DNA of 64,000 nucleotides from Clostridiales bacterium UBA2432 (GTDB lineage: Bacteria > Bacillota > Clostridia > Lachnospirales > Vallitaleaceae): contig DDQW01000080.1 in assembly GCA_002342805.1 (NCBI GenBank), forward strand, positions 75,046-139,045, given 5' to 3'. Both the position numbers and the translations under genes were made by a program. The number at the start of each line of letters is the position of its first letter. The first letter of the stretch is position 1. Shown here piece by piece: positions 55,504 through 63,943 of this stretch. The notes beneath the pieces were generated by a model. It ran no database searches and was not told the origin of the DNA. It saw only the letters and a list, made by a program, of their open reading frames with translations.

Positions 55504-55544
55504 CCATAACAATAAGCAGTCCTATGGACTGCTTATTGTTATGG
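55504..55544. other. Perfect 19-bp inverted repeat (terminator-like hairpin)
   Basis: CCATAACAATAAGCAGTCC (55504-55522) pairs perfectly with 55526-55544, with a TAT loop. It lies 30 bases beyond the stop codon of the response-regulator gene. On the minus strand it is followed by AAAACACC, so a normal T-tailed terminator is not present. It may end the yesMN message or separate it from the transport operon. Confidence 0.6.
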
Positions 55545-55573
55545 TTTAGTAATTTTCTACAATGAATTGGTAA

Positions 55574-57142
55574 TTATCTATTGTATTTTTGTCTTCTATA
55601 TTGAGAAGGCGTTAATCCTGTAAATTTCTTAAATGCTTTGGTAAAATAACCACTATCTGAAAACCCACACCTATTAGCAATCTCATAAAATTTCAGATTT
55701 TCAAATAACAATAATTCTTCTGCCCTTTTCATACGTACTTCATTTAAATAGTCACTATAATTCTGTCCAACTTCTTCTTTAAACATATGGCTTAAATAAT
55801 TAGGACTTATACTCAGATATTCTCCCACGTCTTGCAGTGTAATATTATTTTGAAAATTTTGTCTTATGTAGTCGATAGCACCTTTAACTGTATCATTAAT
55901 TTTTAAAGCTAGTAATCTGTTGATCGAGGGAAGAATTAATCTGAACTCTTCTATAAACCAAGCTTCTATTTGTTCAATATTATCCATCATAAAAGGAATT
56001 TTCACGTCATAATGTCTTTTTACTGATTCTTCCAAATCTAAGTGATTCAAACCTAAATGAGTCAACAGATTTATATATTGTTTTATAACATACTCGAGCA
56101 CTGTAACGTTTTCTATTTTTTTAGTCTCTTTTAGTAACACAACTTCAAGAATTTTTTTTACCTGTTCTAGATCTCCTTGATAAAGAAGATGCATAACACG
56201 ATCAATTTGACAGTCGACCTTGATTGACTTATTCAGTTTATCTTTTTCAATGTCACTGTAAGAAACAAAAGCCTTACTTTCTTTAAAAATCAACCTTTTT
56301 TGATTTTCTATTAATTCTCTAGATATTCTTGATAGCTCTTCCAATTTTATTAAAGGTATACTATAAATATAGGACATCGAATAATTTGAGTAGAGATCCA
56401 AGGCTCTTTCTATAGATTGAAGGAACTCTTTTATCAAGTGTTCTGAGAGTAATTTCGTTGCATTTACAGATATGAGCATTAAAAACACTCCATCTTCCCA
56501 TTCAATAACATATCCATCCAAATTATTATCCATCTTACTTTTTACTATATTTAAAATCGATTCTTTAATAAGTCTTTTTTGTTGATTCTCCAAGTGAATA
56601 TAGTTTTTATAACGGTCATCAATTCTTCCAATTATTGAACTATATACAGCATACTTAAACTGAATTAAATCTTCTCTTACAGATTCACCATTTATAAACT
56701 TTTTAATATCATCAATTTTCAGCTCTGTATTCGAAGTTTCAGATACGTCTCGTGAACCTCGCATCTGATTAAGCTCTTTTTTTACCTTCATCAAAACACT
56801 TAGAATTTCACCTGGTTCCATGGTCCCTTTCAAAATATAGTCATCGGCACCTAATTGTATTGCCTGCTTAGCATAAGAAAACTCTTGGTGACTAGATAGG
56901 ATGATAAACTTCGTTTTTGAGCTATGTTTTTTTATCTCCTTTATCATTTCCAAACCATTCATGTTTGGCATTCTTATATCAGTAATTACAATTTCAGGAT
57001 AGAATTCTTTAAAGAGTTTTAATCCTTCTTGACCGTCATACGCATCGCAGACAACTTCAAAGCCATTTTTTTCCCAATCAATTGTGCTTTTAAGTCCAAG
57101 GCGGATTAAATATTCGTCATCCACAATCATAACTTTTATCAC
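55574..57142 (-). CDS. Response regulator with AraC-type DNA-binding domain (YesN-like)
   Basis: 522 aa. The N-terminal receiver (about 1-120) has the acidic pair in IVDDE, phosphoacceptor D55 in IVITDIRMP, and the K in YILKGTMEP. A middle region of about 290 residues follows, and an AraC double helix-turn-helix closes the protein at about 420-520 (NNITLQDVGEYLSISPNYLSHM and YEIANRCGFSDSGYFTKAFKKF). It is phosphorylated by the kinase encoded upstream. It begins with GTG, overlapping the kinase stop TAG by one base (TAGTG), indicating translational coupling. It probably activates the SBP-permease-GH43 operon. Confidence 0.94.
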   Translation of the reverse strand: MIKVMIVDDEYLIRLGLKSTIDWEKNGFEVVCDAYDGQEGLKLFKEFYPEIVITDIRMPNMNGLEMIKEIKKHSSKTKFIILSSHQEFSYAKQAIQLGADDYILKGTMEPGEILSVLMKVKKELNQMRGSRDVSETSNTELKIDDIKKFINGESVREDLIQFKYAVYSSIIGRIDDRYKNYIHLENQQKRLIKESILNIVKSKMDNNLDGYVIEWEDGVFLMLISVNATKLLSEHLIKEFLQSIERALDLYSNYSMSYIYSIPLIKLEELSRISRELIENQKRLIFKESKAFVSYSDIEKDKLNKSIKVDCQIDRVMHLLYQGDLEQVKKILEVVLLKETKKIENVTVLEYVIKQYINLLTHLGLNHLDLEESVKRHYDVKIPFMMDNIEQIEAWFIEEFRLILPSINRLLALKINDTVKGAIDYIRQNFQNNITLQDVGEYLSISPNYLSHMFKEEVGQNYSDYLNEVRMKRAEELLLFENLKFYEIANRCGFSDSGYFTKAFKKFTGLTPSQYRRQKYNR

Positions 57143-58953
57143 TACTCAACCCCCCTTTCTTCAGTCTCATATGGAATATTAAGAACCACATTTGTTCCCT
57201 TACCAAGACCTTGACTTTCTATTTGTATGCCATATTCATAACCATAGTATAATTGAATTCGTTTGTTCGTATTACTTAAGCCAATACTAGAGTAGTTGTT
57301 TTGATGCTTTTCATCTTCATCAAGAACTTTTTCAACATCACAAATAGTCATGCCTGCACCATTATCATTTAGTTGAATTATAACCTGTTGACCTAGAGTT
57401 TCAATATTTACAATGATTCTTCCTCCGTTAATTATATCCTTAAAGCCATGATTTATTGAATTCTCAACAATTGGCTGTAGAACTGATTTAAGAATATAGC
57501 ATTTTTTAACATCATCATCAATTCTGTATTCAACATCAAATTTATCTCCATATCTAAACTTTTGAATATGGACATAGTTTTTCAAATTTTCAATTTCTTC
57601 CTCGATTGTCAAAAATTCTTTATCAACATATGTACTCGACTGTAACAATTTAATTAATGCAGTTATTGTCTCTGAAATATTTCCTGAATTTTGAATCCTT
57701 GCCATCCAATTAATGGAATCAAGTGTATTAAATAAAAAATGTGGATTGATTTGCTCCTGTAATAGTTTAAGCTCTATGTGTTTTTTTTCTTGTTCTTCTT
57801 TATATATCCTATTTATAAGTCCACCGATTCTTTGATTCATCTCATTAAATTTTGCTGTCAATTGACCAATTTCATCTTGATCCACAACTGGTACTTGCAT
57901 TTCAAAATTTTCATTTTCAACCTTTTCCATTGCGCGGCTTAAACGTTGGACCGGTGCCGTTATACCATAGGAAATTAAAATGGATAGAATTACACCGACT
58001 ATAAAACATATAGTGCTTATAACAAGAACTTTTTTTAGAGTTATCTTTCCATCTAAATTTATCTCATCCATAGGCGTCATTTGAATGATTTTCCAATCCG
58101 TCATCGGCGATGTAGTAAACACAATGAGATAATCCCGATTATCAATATTTTTAATATAGCTACCGCTTTTTGACTGAAATACAGCAGCATACTCAACACG
58201 ATCAATCGTCATACCTACACTACTTGTATCAGGGTGATATATAATTTCGCCATTATTCATAACAACAGTAATTAATGAATCAATATAAGCCTTTTCTTTC
58301 TCAAACAAGTCAGCAATATAGGAATATTTAATATCAATTCCCATAACGCCTAATTTGTTGTTTGTATTAACATCAACATAATTTCGTAATATCGAAAAAA
58401 CAAGTGCGTCTTCCTCAAAAAAGCTTGATGAATATATACTTGCATCATGAACGTTTGTTATTTTAAACTTGTTAGAATTTTTATAGAAATCGATAAACCA
58501 CTTTTCTTTAAGCAACTTATCTGGTACTAGTGCATCCGAGCTAAAAATGCGCTTTGAAATACCTGCAATATATATTGAATCAATGTAGCCATATGGCTGA
58601 GCATAGCCTCTTATTATTTTCTCTGTTTTATTGGCTGCAATCGATAATTCAAAATCACTTTTTTCACTGTTAAGAATATAATCCCGTAATAAGGAATCGA
58701 AGAAAATAAGTTGCAAAATACTATCTGCATTTTCAATATAAATATCAACCCCTTTAATAGAAGCATTAATTTTATCACTTATTTCTCTTTTTGCATTCTG
58801 AACAATGGTATCTTGGGCATCACTATAAACTGATGCACTCAGGATGAACAATGGTATAATAATCATGATTGAAAAAAAAACAATTAACCTTGCTCTCAAT
58901 GATAAGGCTGTTAATAAAAGACTCTTTCTCAAATATTTAAATTGTTTTTTCAC
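57142..58953 (-). CDS. Sensor histidine kinase (YesM-like)
   Basis: 603 aa. TM1 (about 20-42) and TM2 (about 300-325) flank an extracellular Cache-like sensor. HAMP lies at about 325-380 (PVQRLSRAMEKVENENFEMQ). The His kinase domain has the phosphoacceptor motif EQINPHFLFNTLDSINW near residue 400, and the ATPase domain shows NSINHGFKDI and LNDNGAGM. This is the YesM type, which responds to extracellular sugars in Firmicutes. It starts with GTG preceded by GGAG at 8 bases. It forms a two-gene unit with the YesN-like regulator. Confidence 0.94.
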   Translation of the reverse strand: MKKQFKYLRKSLLLTALSLRARLIVFFSIMIIIPLFILSASVYSDAQDTIVQNAKREISDKINASIKGVDIYIENADSILQLIFFDSLLRDYILNSEKSDFELSIAANKTEKIIRGYAQPYGYIDSIYIAGISKRIFSSDALVPDKLLKEKWFIDFYKNSNKFKITNVHDASIYSSSFFEEDALVFSILRNYVDVNTNNKLGVMGIDIKYSYIADLFEKEKAYIDSLITVVMNNGEIIYHPDTSSVGMTIDRVEYAAVFQSKSGSYIKNIDNRDYLIVFTTSPMTDWKIIQMTPMDEINLDGKITLKKVLVISTICFIVGVILSILISYGITAPVQRLSRAMEKVENENFEMQVPVVDQDEIGQLTAKFNEMNQRIGGLINRIYKEEQEKKHIELKLLQEQINPHFLFNTLDSINWMARIQNSGNISETITALIKLLQSSTYVDKEFLTIEEEIENLKNYVHIQKFRYGDKFDVEYRIDDDVKKCYILKSVLQPIVENSINHGFKDIINGGRIIVNIETLGQQVIIQLNDNGAGMTICDVEKVLDEDEKHQNNYSSIGLSNTNKRIQLYYGYEYGIQIESQGLGKGTNVVLNIPYETEERGVE

Positions 58954-59203
58954 AATATTTTCTCCAACCTATCTACATAATCTAGAATTACTATCTATTT
59001 TCTACAATATCATACCAATTGAATAAAGGCAAGTTGTGATTTTCATTGTCATATATGGGGATTACAGCTTTATTAAGTCATGCAATTCTTAATAAAGTAC
59101 CAATATAATACCAGCTATCTTAAGTGAGAGTATTTAGCTACAATTAAATGATAGCGAAATGCTCCAACTCTAAAAACAAAGCCTTAAATTTAACGCCTTT
59201 ACA
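58954..59203. other. Intergenic region between yesM and an IS66 remnant
   Basis: About 250 bases with no intact gene. Near 59170-59200 a plus-strand frame reads SKNKALNLTPL, which resembles the part of an IS66 transposase just before the remnant at 59204, one frame away. The yesMN promoter should lie near the left edge. Confidence 0.4.
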
Positions 59204-59330
59204 ATTGGGAGAAAGAACTGGGTTCATGTCGATAAAATAGAAGGAACCGAAGCCAGTTCAATATCCTAAAGCATAGCAGAAACAGCAAAAGCGGATAATT
59301 TACATACCTATGAATACTATACGTATCTGC
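59204..59330 (+). pseudogene. IS66 family transposase remnant (C-terminal part)
   Basis: The plus strand reads IGRKNWVHVDKIEGTEASSI, then a stop, then SIAETAKADNLHTYEYYTYLL. This is the characteristic end of IS66 TnpC transposases (GRKNW, then ...IYSxIETAKxNxLxPYxYLxxLL). The in-frame TAA after ISS, a frame change upstream and the loss of everything earlier show that it is dead. The open frame runs into the convergent ptsI gene. No inverted repeats were recognised. Confidence 0.7.
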
Positions 59331-61040
59331 TTACACTTTACTTAAAAACAAATCAATTAACTCAATAACTTCTTCTTGATTAGTTTTTGATAATGCTTCA
59401 TTTGCTAGTATTTTAGTCTCACTACTATCAATACGGTTTACTAGATATTTTTTTTGAAGAATCTCCGATGCACTCATACTAAATTCATCTAATCCAAGGC
59501 CTATCAGTAGTGGCAACGCTCTCGTTTCTCCTGCCATTTCCCCACACATTCCTACCCACTTTCCTTCTTTGTGGGCATTTTTTATAACTATATCAATCAA
59601 GCGTAATAACGAGGGGTGATATGGCTGATAAAGATAAGCTACATTTTCATTCATCCGATCCGCTGCAAATGTATATTGAATCAGATCGTTGGTTCCAATG
59701 GAAAAAAAATCCACTTCTTTTGCCAATATGTCCGAGGCTAGAGCAGCAGCAGGTACTTCAATCATTATTCCAATTTTTATATTATTTACTTTTTCTCCTT
59801 GTGAAAGCAATTCTTTTTTCGTTTCTAGTAAATATTTCTTTGCTTGCCTAAGCTCAGCTAATGTAGCTATCATCGGAAACATAATGTGGAGATTACCATA
59901 TACACTTGCTCTTAATAGAGCTCTTAACTGGGTCTTAAATATATCTTGCATCGTAAAACAAAGACGTAGTGCGCGATTTCCTAAGAATGGGTTTAATTCT
60001 TTTTCCATCGTTAGATAAGGAAGATTTTTATCGCCTCCAATATCTAAGGTTCTTACAATAACCGGTTTTCCCTTCATTCCTTGAAGGACTTTTTTATATG
60101 CTTGAAATTGTTCTTCTTCATTTGGTGCTTCTGTTCTCCCCATATATAAAAATTCGGTTCGAAATAATCCTATACATTCTCCACCATTACAAATCACTTT
60201 TTCAAACTCTTGAGGATTACCAATGTTTCCACCAATCTCCAGTTGTTTTCCATCTTTTGTTATTGCTTTCTTTTTGATATATTCATTCCAAGCTTCTTTT
60301 TTCTTTTCTTGTTTTTTTATTTTAAACTTATACTCATTTATCATTTCTTCTGCAGGATTGATATGAATTTCACCTGTATCTCCATTTATGATAACGGTAT
60401 CTTCATCGGATAATTCTTCAAATCCGTTTTTCGTTCCGACTACCGCTGGAATTTCAAGTGTTCTTGCCATAATAGCACTATGGCTTGTCCTACCACCAAT
60501 ATCGGTTATAAAACCTTTGATAAAATTTTTATTTAATTGGGCTGTATCGGATGGCGTTAAATCCTTTGCTACTAATATTACTTCTTCATCAATTGCTACT
60601 AATGAAGGCATCTCACCACCTTCTATGTGTATATGAATTCGTTTTGTCACATCTTTTATATCTGCAGCTCGTTCTCTGAAATATTCATTGTCCATATTCT
60701 CAAACGTTATAATAAACTTATCCGCTATCATTTTTAATGCATAAGCCGCATTGCTATATTCGTTACTTATCTTATTTATTATTGCTCCTGAAAATTCCGG
60801 ATCATTTATAATATCAATATGAGCGTCAAAAATTGCGCCTGCTTCCTCACCCATTTTTTCTTGTGTTTTTGTTTGTATTTCACAAAGTTCTTTTTCTGTT
60901 TTTTTACATGCTTTTTGAAATTTTGTGATTTCTTTTGATACATCCTTTACCACTTCTTTTTCAATTATCAGTTCCTTCTGAAAATATTTATACACTTTTC
61001 CAATTTGTATGCCTTTACTTGCACCGATACCCTGGATCAT
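59331..61040 (-). CDS. ptsI: PTS enzyme I (phosphoenolpyruvate-protein phosphotransferase)
   Basis: 569 aa, full length. The N-terminal HPr-interaction domain precedes the phospho-His domain with H187 in GGRTSHSAIMARTLEIPAV. The PEP-binding TIM barrel contains LFRTEFLYMGR, ARALRLC-type GNRALRLCF, IGIMIEVPAA, FFSIGTNDLIQYT, and the C-terminal Cys in VGMCGEMAG. It transfers phosphate from PEP to HPr. The start at 61040 has GGAGG 8 bases upstream; an ATG 15 bases earlier overlaps that site. It lies after ptsH, with a hairpin between. Confidence 0.96.
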   Translation of the reverse strand: MIQGIGASKGIQIGKVYKYFQKELIIEKEVVKDVSKEITKFQKACKKTEKELCEIQTKTQEKMGEEAGAIFDAHIDIINDPEFSGAIINKISNEYSNAAYALKMIADKFIITFENMDNEYFRERAADIKDVTKRIHIHIEGGEMPSLVAIDEEVILVAKDLTPSDTAQLNKNFIKGFITDIGGRTSHSAIMARTLEIPAVVGTKNGFEELSDEDTVIINGDTGEIHINPAEEMINEYKFKIKKQEKKKEAWNEYIKKKAITKDGKQLEIGGNIGNPQEFEKVICNGGECIGLFRTEFLYMGRTEAPNEEEQFQAYKKVLQGMKGKPVIVRTLDIGGDKNLPYLTMEKELNPFLGNRALRLCFTMQDIFKTQLRALLRASVYGNLHIMFPMIATLAELRQAKKYLLETKKELLSQGEKVNNIKIGIMIEVPAAALASDILAKEVDFFSIGTNDLIQYTFAADRMNENVAYLYQPYHPSLLRLIDIVIKNAHKEGKWVGMCGEMAGETRALPLLIGLGLDEFSMSASEILQKKYLVNRIDSSETKILANEALSKTNQEEVIELIDLFLSKV

Positions 61041-61088
61041 TTTATAAACCTCCATATCATTCTACCATTTTTTGATATTCATTTTCAA

Positions 61089-61126
61089 AAAAAGCTGTGC
61101 ACTAAAATTTATAAGTGCAACAGCTT
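61089..61126 (-). terminator. Terminator-like hairpin between ptsH and ptsI
   Basis: AAAGCTGTGCACT and AGTGCAACAGCTT can pair with a single-base bulge, and on the minus strand the stem ends in a run of seven T. It lies just beyond the HPr stop codon and should reduce ptsI expression relative to ptsH. Confidence 0.7.
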
Positions 61127-61135
61127 CTTTTTTAT

Positions 61136-61399
61136 TTATTCTTCACACTTATTAGCTACAAATGCAACCAAGGCATCTACAGCCTTAACTTCATCAACAC
61201 CTTCTGCAGTAATTTCAAGAACAGAATCTTTATGCGCTCCAAGAGCCATAATATTCAATATTGATTTTGCAAATCCTGATTTTCCTTCACAGGAAACTTT
61301 AATGTCAGATTTGAATTTATTAGCTATTTTAACAAACTTAGATGCCGGTCTAGCATGCAATCCTACTTCATTTATAATTTTCACTTCTTTAGTATACAT
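61136..61399 (-). CDS. ptsH: PTS phosphocarrier protein HPr
   Basis: 87 aa. The active site is H15 in VGLHARPASKF. The regulatory site is S46 in FAKSILNIMALG, the position phosphorylated by HPr kinase in Firmicutes, so this HPr could take part in catabolite control. Both sites are in their classical positions. AAGGAG lies 7 bases before the ATG. It lies between the unidentified propeller gene and ptsI; a hairpin with T run follows it. Confidence 0.95.
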   Translation of the reverse strand: MYTKEVKIINEVGLHARPASKFVKIANKFKSDIKVSCEGKSGFAKSILNIMALGAHKDSVLEITAEGVDEVKAVDALVAFVANKCEE

Positions 61400-61450
61400 T
61401 TATCGCTCCTTAAAATATGGATTATTAATACCTTCTAAAATATTTCTTCT

Positions 61451-62485
61451 CTAGCACCAATATATAGCCGCCTCATTCTTCTGCCGGTTTGCTGACGCAA
61501 TAAAATCGCCCTGGTCCGTGTTTATAATTCTTGCATTACTAGATCCTGCACCCTCTTCTACAATTGTAGAGACATAAGTGGCTGATGATTTATCATATTG
61601 TACAATGAAAAGATCCATAGCTTCTTTCCGTGCACCAATAACGAATGTTGGCTTTCCATTAAACTCATCGGCATAAATAGCATGATAAAAATCTTGATGT
61701 TTGTGATAGGTAAACACCGAACGGTACTCTCCTTCAATCTTTTTCATAATATCAAATTGATCACCATGAAAAGGATGAATTAATGCAAATTCTAATTCTC
61801 CGTCCCCATCAAGATCAATTGCCGCTACATCGCTTACAGGGAAGTCAAAAATGCGTTCCATCTCCCACTCCTTTGATGTTTTTTGAGGGGGTATAACTGC
61901 AAAAACGCCTTCTTTTGTGGCTATAAAATCAACCACTTTATCTTTCCACATACCTCGATTAAAACCATGATTCATTGTTAACGAATCATGAAGAACCTTT
62001 AATTCTACTTGAATAGGTTGGTCAAGATTCATAGGTAATTCCCCTATATATAGCTTACCAGGTTTAGACCAATCTTCTTTATCTGTTTTACCTGAATGTA
62101 GTGCCGCTCCTACAATAAATCGTCGATCTTCAACGACCACAACATCAAAACGATGTAAGTAAGGAATATCACACACGTGTTCTTCTATATAGCCACCATT
62201 TTTATATCGATACAAATATATGCTACTTTCTTCAGATTCAACCATTGAATAAAATCCCTTAGAAGCAAAAAAATAACCTTCATGAGAAGGATCTGAAACA
62301 ATTGTCATTGTTCCTCCTCCACCAGACCATATTTTTGTACTCTCATCAAAGTGATTCCCCCTATATATTTTACATTCACCGGGGCCTTCTCCAGCAAAAA
62401 TCAAATGGGTTTTCTTATCAATTTCTACTGAGTTCACTGAGTAGCATTTAAACATTTCATCAAGTACCTGTTTTTTGAATTTCAT
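61451..62485 (-). CDS. Uncharacterised beta-propeller-like protein in a PTS cluster
   Basis: 344 aa, no signal peptide. Strand-rich repeats include SVNSVEIDKKTHLIFAGEGPG, HEGYFFASKGFYSMVES, HRFDVVVVEDRRFIVGAALH and VAAIDLDGDGELEFALIHPFHG. The last contains DLDGDGE, a Ca2+-loop seen in FG-GAP/integrin-type propellers. The end reads RIINTDQGDFIASANRQ. I do not recognise the family by name. It lies 18 bases after a PTS EIIA gene and before ptsH, so it probably acts on a sugar or its phosphate in the cytoplasm, or acts as an accessory sensor. That is inferred from position only. Confidence 0.6.
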   Translation of the reverse strand: MKFKKQVLDEMFKCYSVNSVEIDKKTHLIFAGEGPGECKIYRGNHFDESTKIWSGGGGTMTIVSDPSHEGYFFASKGFYSMVESEESSIYLYRYKNGGYIEEHVCDIPYLHRFDVVVVEDRRFIVGAALHSGKTDKEDWSKPGKLYIGELPMNLDQPIQVELKVLHDSLTMNHGFNRGMWKDKVVDFIATKEGVFAVIPPQKTSKEWEMERIFDFPVSDVAAIDLDGDGELEFALIHPFHGDQFDIMKKIEGEYRSVFTYHKHQDFYHAIYADEFNGKPTFVIGARKEAMDLFIVQYDKSSATYVSTIVEEGAGSSNARIINTDQGDFIASANRQKNEAAIYWC

Positions 62486-62503
62486 AAATTCACCTCCATT
62501 TTT

Positions 62504-62953
62504 TCATTGTAATTCTTCATTTGACTGAAAAACTAATAAAATATCATCAACTGTTTTTGCATTTAATAAAAGATTCTTTTTATTGGCATCGGATAAGATC
62601 GTAACGATATACTGTAGCATTTTTACATGTTTAGTATCATCCACACAAGATAGTGCAATAAATAATTTTGCATAATAATTTTCTGGAAATTCTACCGCTT
62701 TTTGATTTAACATAATACTGAAGCCGATTTTTTGAGAACCAAATTCAGGTCTCGCGTGGGGTAATGCAATATTTTCATCAATGACAATATAAGGACCATA
62801 TTGGTCCACAGAATCTATCATGGCCTTAACATAATCCTCGTTAATATATTCTTTATCTAATAAGGGTTTTGAACTCATTTTTATAGCATCTTGCCATGAT
62901 ATCTCTTGATCAATAATAGAAATCATATCTTTATTAATTTTAAAATTTTTCAT
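62504..62953 (-). CDS. PTS EIIA component (fructose/mannitol/ascorbate type)
   Basis: 149 aa, a single EIIA-2 domain. The phosphorylated His is H66 in ENIALPHARPEFG. SIMLNQKAVEFPE and LFIALSCVDDTKHVKMLQYI follow the usual order of the family. It receives phosphate from HPr and passes it to an EIIB. The gene tail at 63944-64000 might be such an EIIB. It lies 12 bases downstream of the SorC-type regulator, with AAGGAG before the ATG. Confidence 0.9.
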   Translation of the reverse strand: MKNFKINKDMISIIDQEISWQDAIKMSSKPLLDKEYINEDYVKAMIDSVDQYGPYIVIDENIALPHARPEFGSQKIGFSIMLNQKAVEFPENYYAKLFIALSCVDDTKHVKMLQYIVTILSDANKKNLLLNAKTVDDILLVFQSNEELQ

Positions 62954-62964
62954 ATATCTCCTTG

Positions 62965-63912
62965 CTATAATTTTGCATATTTTAACACTTTACTTATTGT
63001 CTCTTCATCCACAATAAGGGTATCAATGAAATTTCCATTAAGGGCACCAAGAATTGCTCGTGCTTTTTTTATCCCCGAAGCAATAACAAAAAGCTTTTGC
63101 TTTTTAATCTCATCTGTTCGAATTCCAATGACACTATTATTAATTTTACTATCAATAAAATGACCTTCTTGATTAAAAAAATGGGCCAAGACAAAACCAA
63201 CACCCTGATGTGTGGCTACTTCTTCTTTCATATCTGATTCAAGATAGTTGCTCCAAAGTACTTGCAGATTATCTGTTCCAACTGCACCCACGCTAGTAAT
63301 AATCAGGTCACACTGATTGATTTTTTGGAGCGTTTCCTTAACTACTATAGAATTCATGACCTCTTTATGTCCAATCGAATCATAGACATAAATAGGTGCA
63401 TAAAGAGGATATAAAGTCGCTCCTAATTTTTTACATATTTGTTCGCCTACAGTTTTAGAATCATATCCTTTTGTTTGATGACTCATTGCTCCAAACATTT
63501 CAACTACGCTAATGTTCTCATAATGTCTCTTTGGTAATAATTTTGTTACCATACCTAAGTGCCTGCCCCAAGAAATTCCAATGGTCATATCATTATGAAC
63601 AATAGAAGATAGCTCTTTACTTGCAATTCGGCTCACTTCTTTTAAGGTCGCCAACTCATTATCAAGAGTTTTGGTTATATGCACTGTTTTTACTTGGAAT
63701 CTTTTTTTTATTTCCGCTTTTAGGTTCTCATATGTTTCATCCGAATAGTTGATATTTATCTCAACAATATTCTTTTCTTTGGCTTTTTTCAAAGCCCTAG
63801 ATACTTTTGAAACAGACATAAACAATTCCTCGGCAATTGCACTCTGACTTTTGCCTTCCAAGTAGTACATAACCGCTATATCTAATAATAACTTATGATC
63901 ATATCTATCCAT
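62965..63912 (-). CDS. SorC/DeoR-type sugar-binding transcriptional regulator
   Basis: 315 aa. The N-terminal helix-turn-helix (about 14-55) reads YLEGKSQSAIAEELFMSVSKV. The C-terminal sugar-binding domain shows MTIGISWGRHLGMVTKLLP and DLIITSVGAVGTDNL, as in SorC/GntR-like effectors of carbohydrate operons; phosphorylated sugars are usual ligands. It probably controls the PTS cluster here. The start at 63912 follows AGAGAGG at 6 bases; a TTG 21 bases earlier is possible but poorly placed. Confidence 0.92.
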   Translation of the reverse strand: MDRYDHKLLLDIAVMYYLEGKSQSAIAEELFMSVSKVSRALKKAKEKNIVEININYSDETYENLKAEIKKRFQVKTVHITKTLDNELATLKEVSRIASKELSSIVHNDMTIGISWGRHLGMVTKLLPKRHYENISVVEMFGAMSHQTKGYDSKTVGEQICKKLGATLYPLYAPIYVYDSIGHKEVMNSIVVKETLQKINQCDLIITSVGAVGTDNLQVLWSNYLESDMKEEVATHQGVGFVLAHFFNQEGHFIDSKINNSVIGIRTDEIKKQKLFVIASGIKKARAILGALNGNFIDTLIVDEETISKVLKYAKL

Positions 63913-63943
63913 TTTAAACCTCTCTTGGGGCAACCATAAAGCG

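Noticed and set aside
58954..59203. Possible small RNA or riboswitch before yesM
   Set aside because: No stable conserved fold was recognised, and part of the region looks like decayed transposase.
61005..61454. 149-codon open frame on the plus strand
   Set aside because: Antisense to ptsH and the ptsH-ptsI hairpin; HPr on the other strand has all functional residues.
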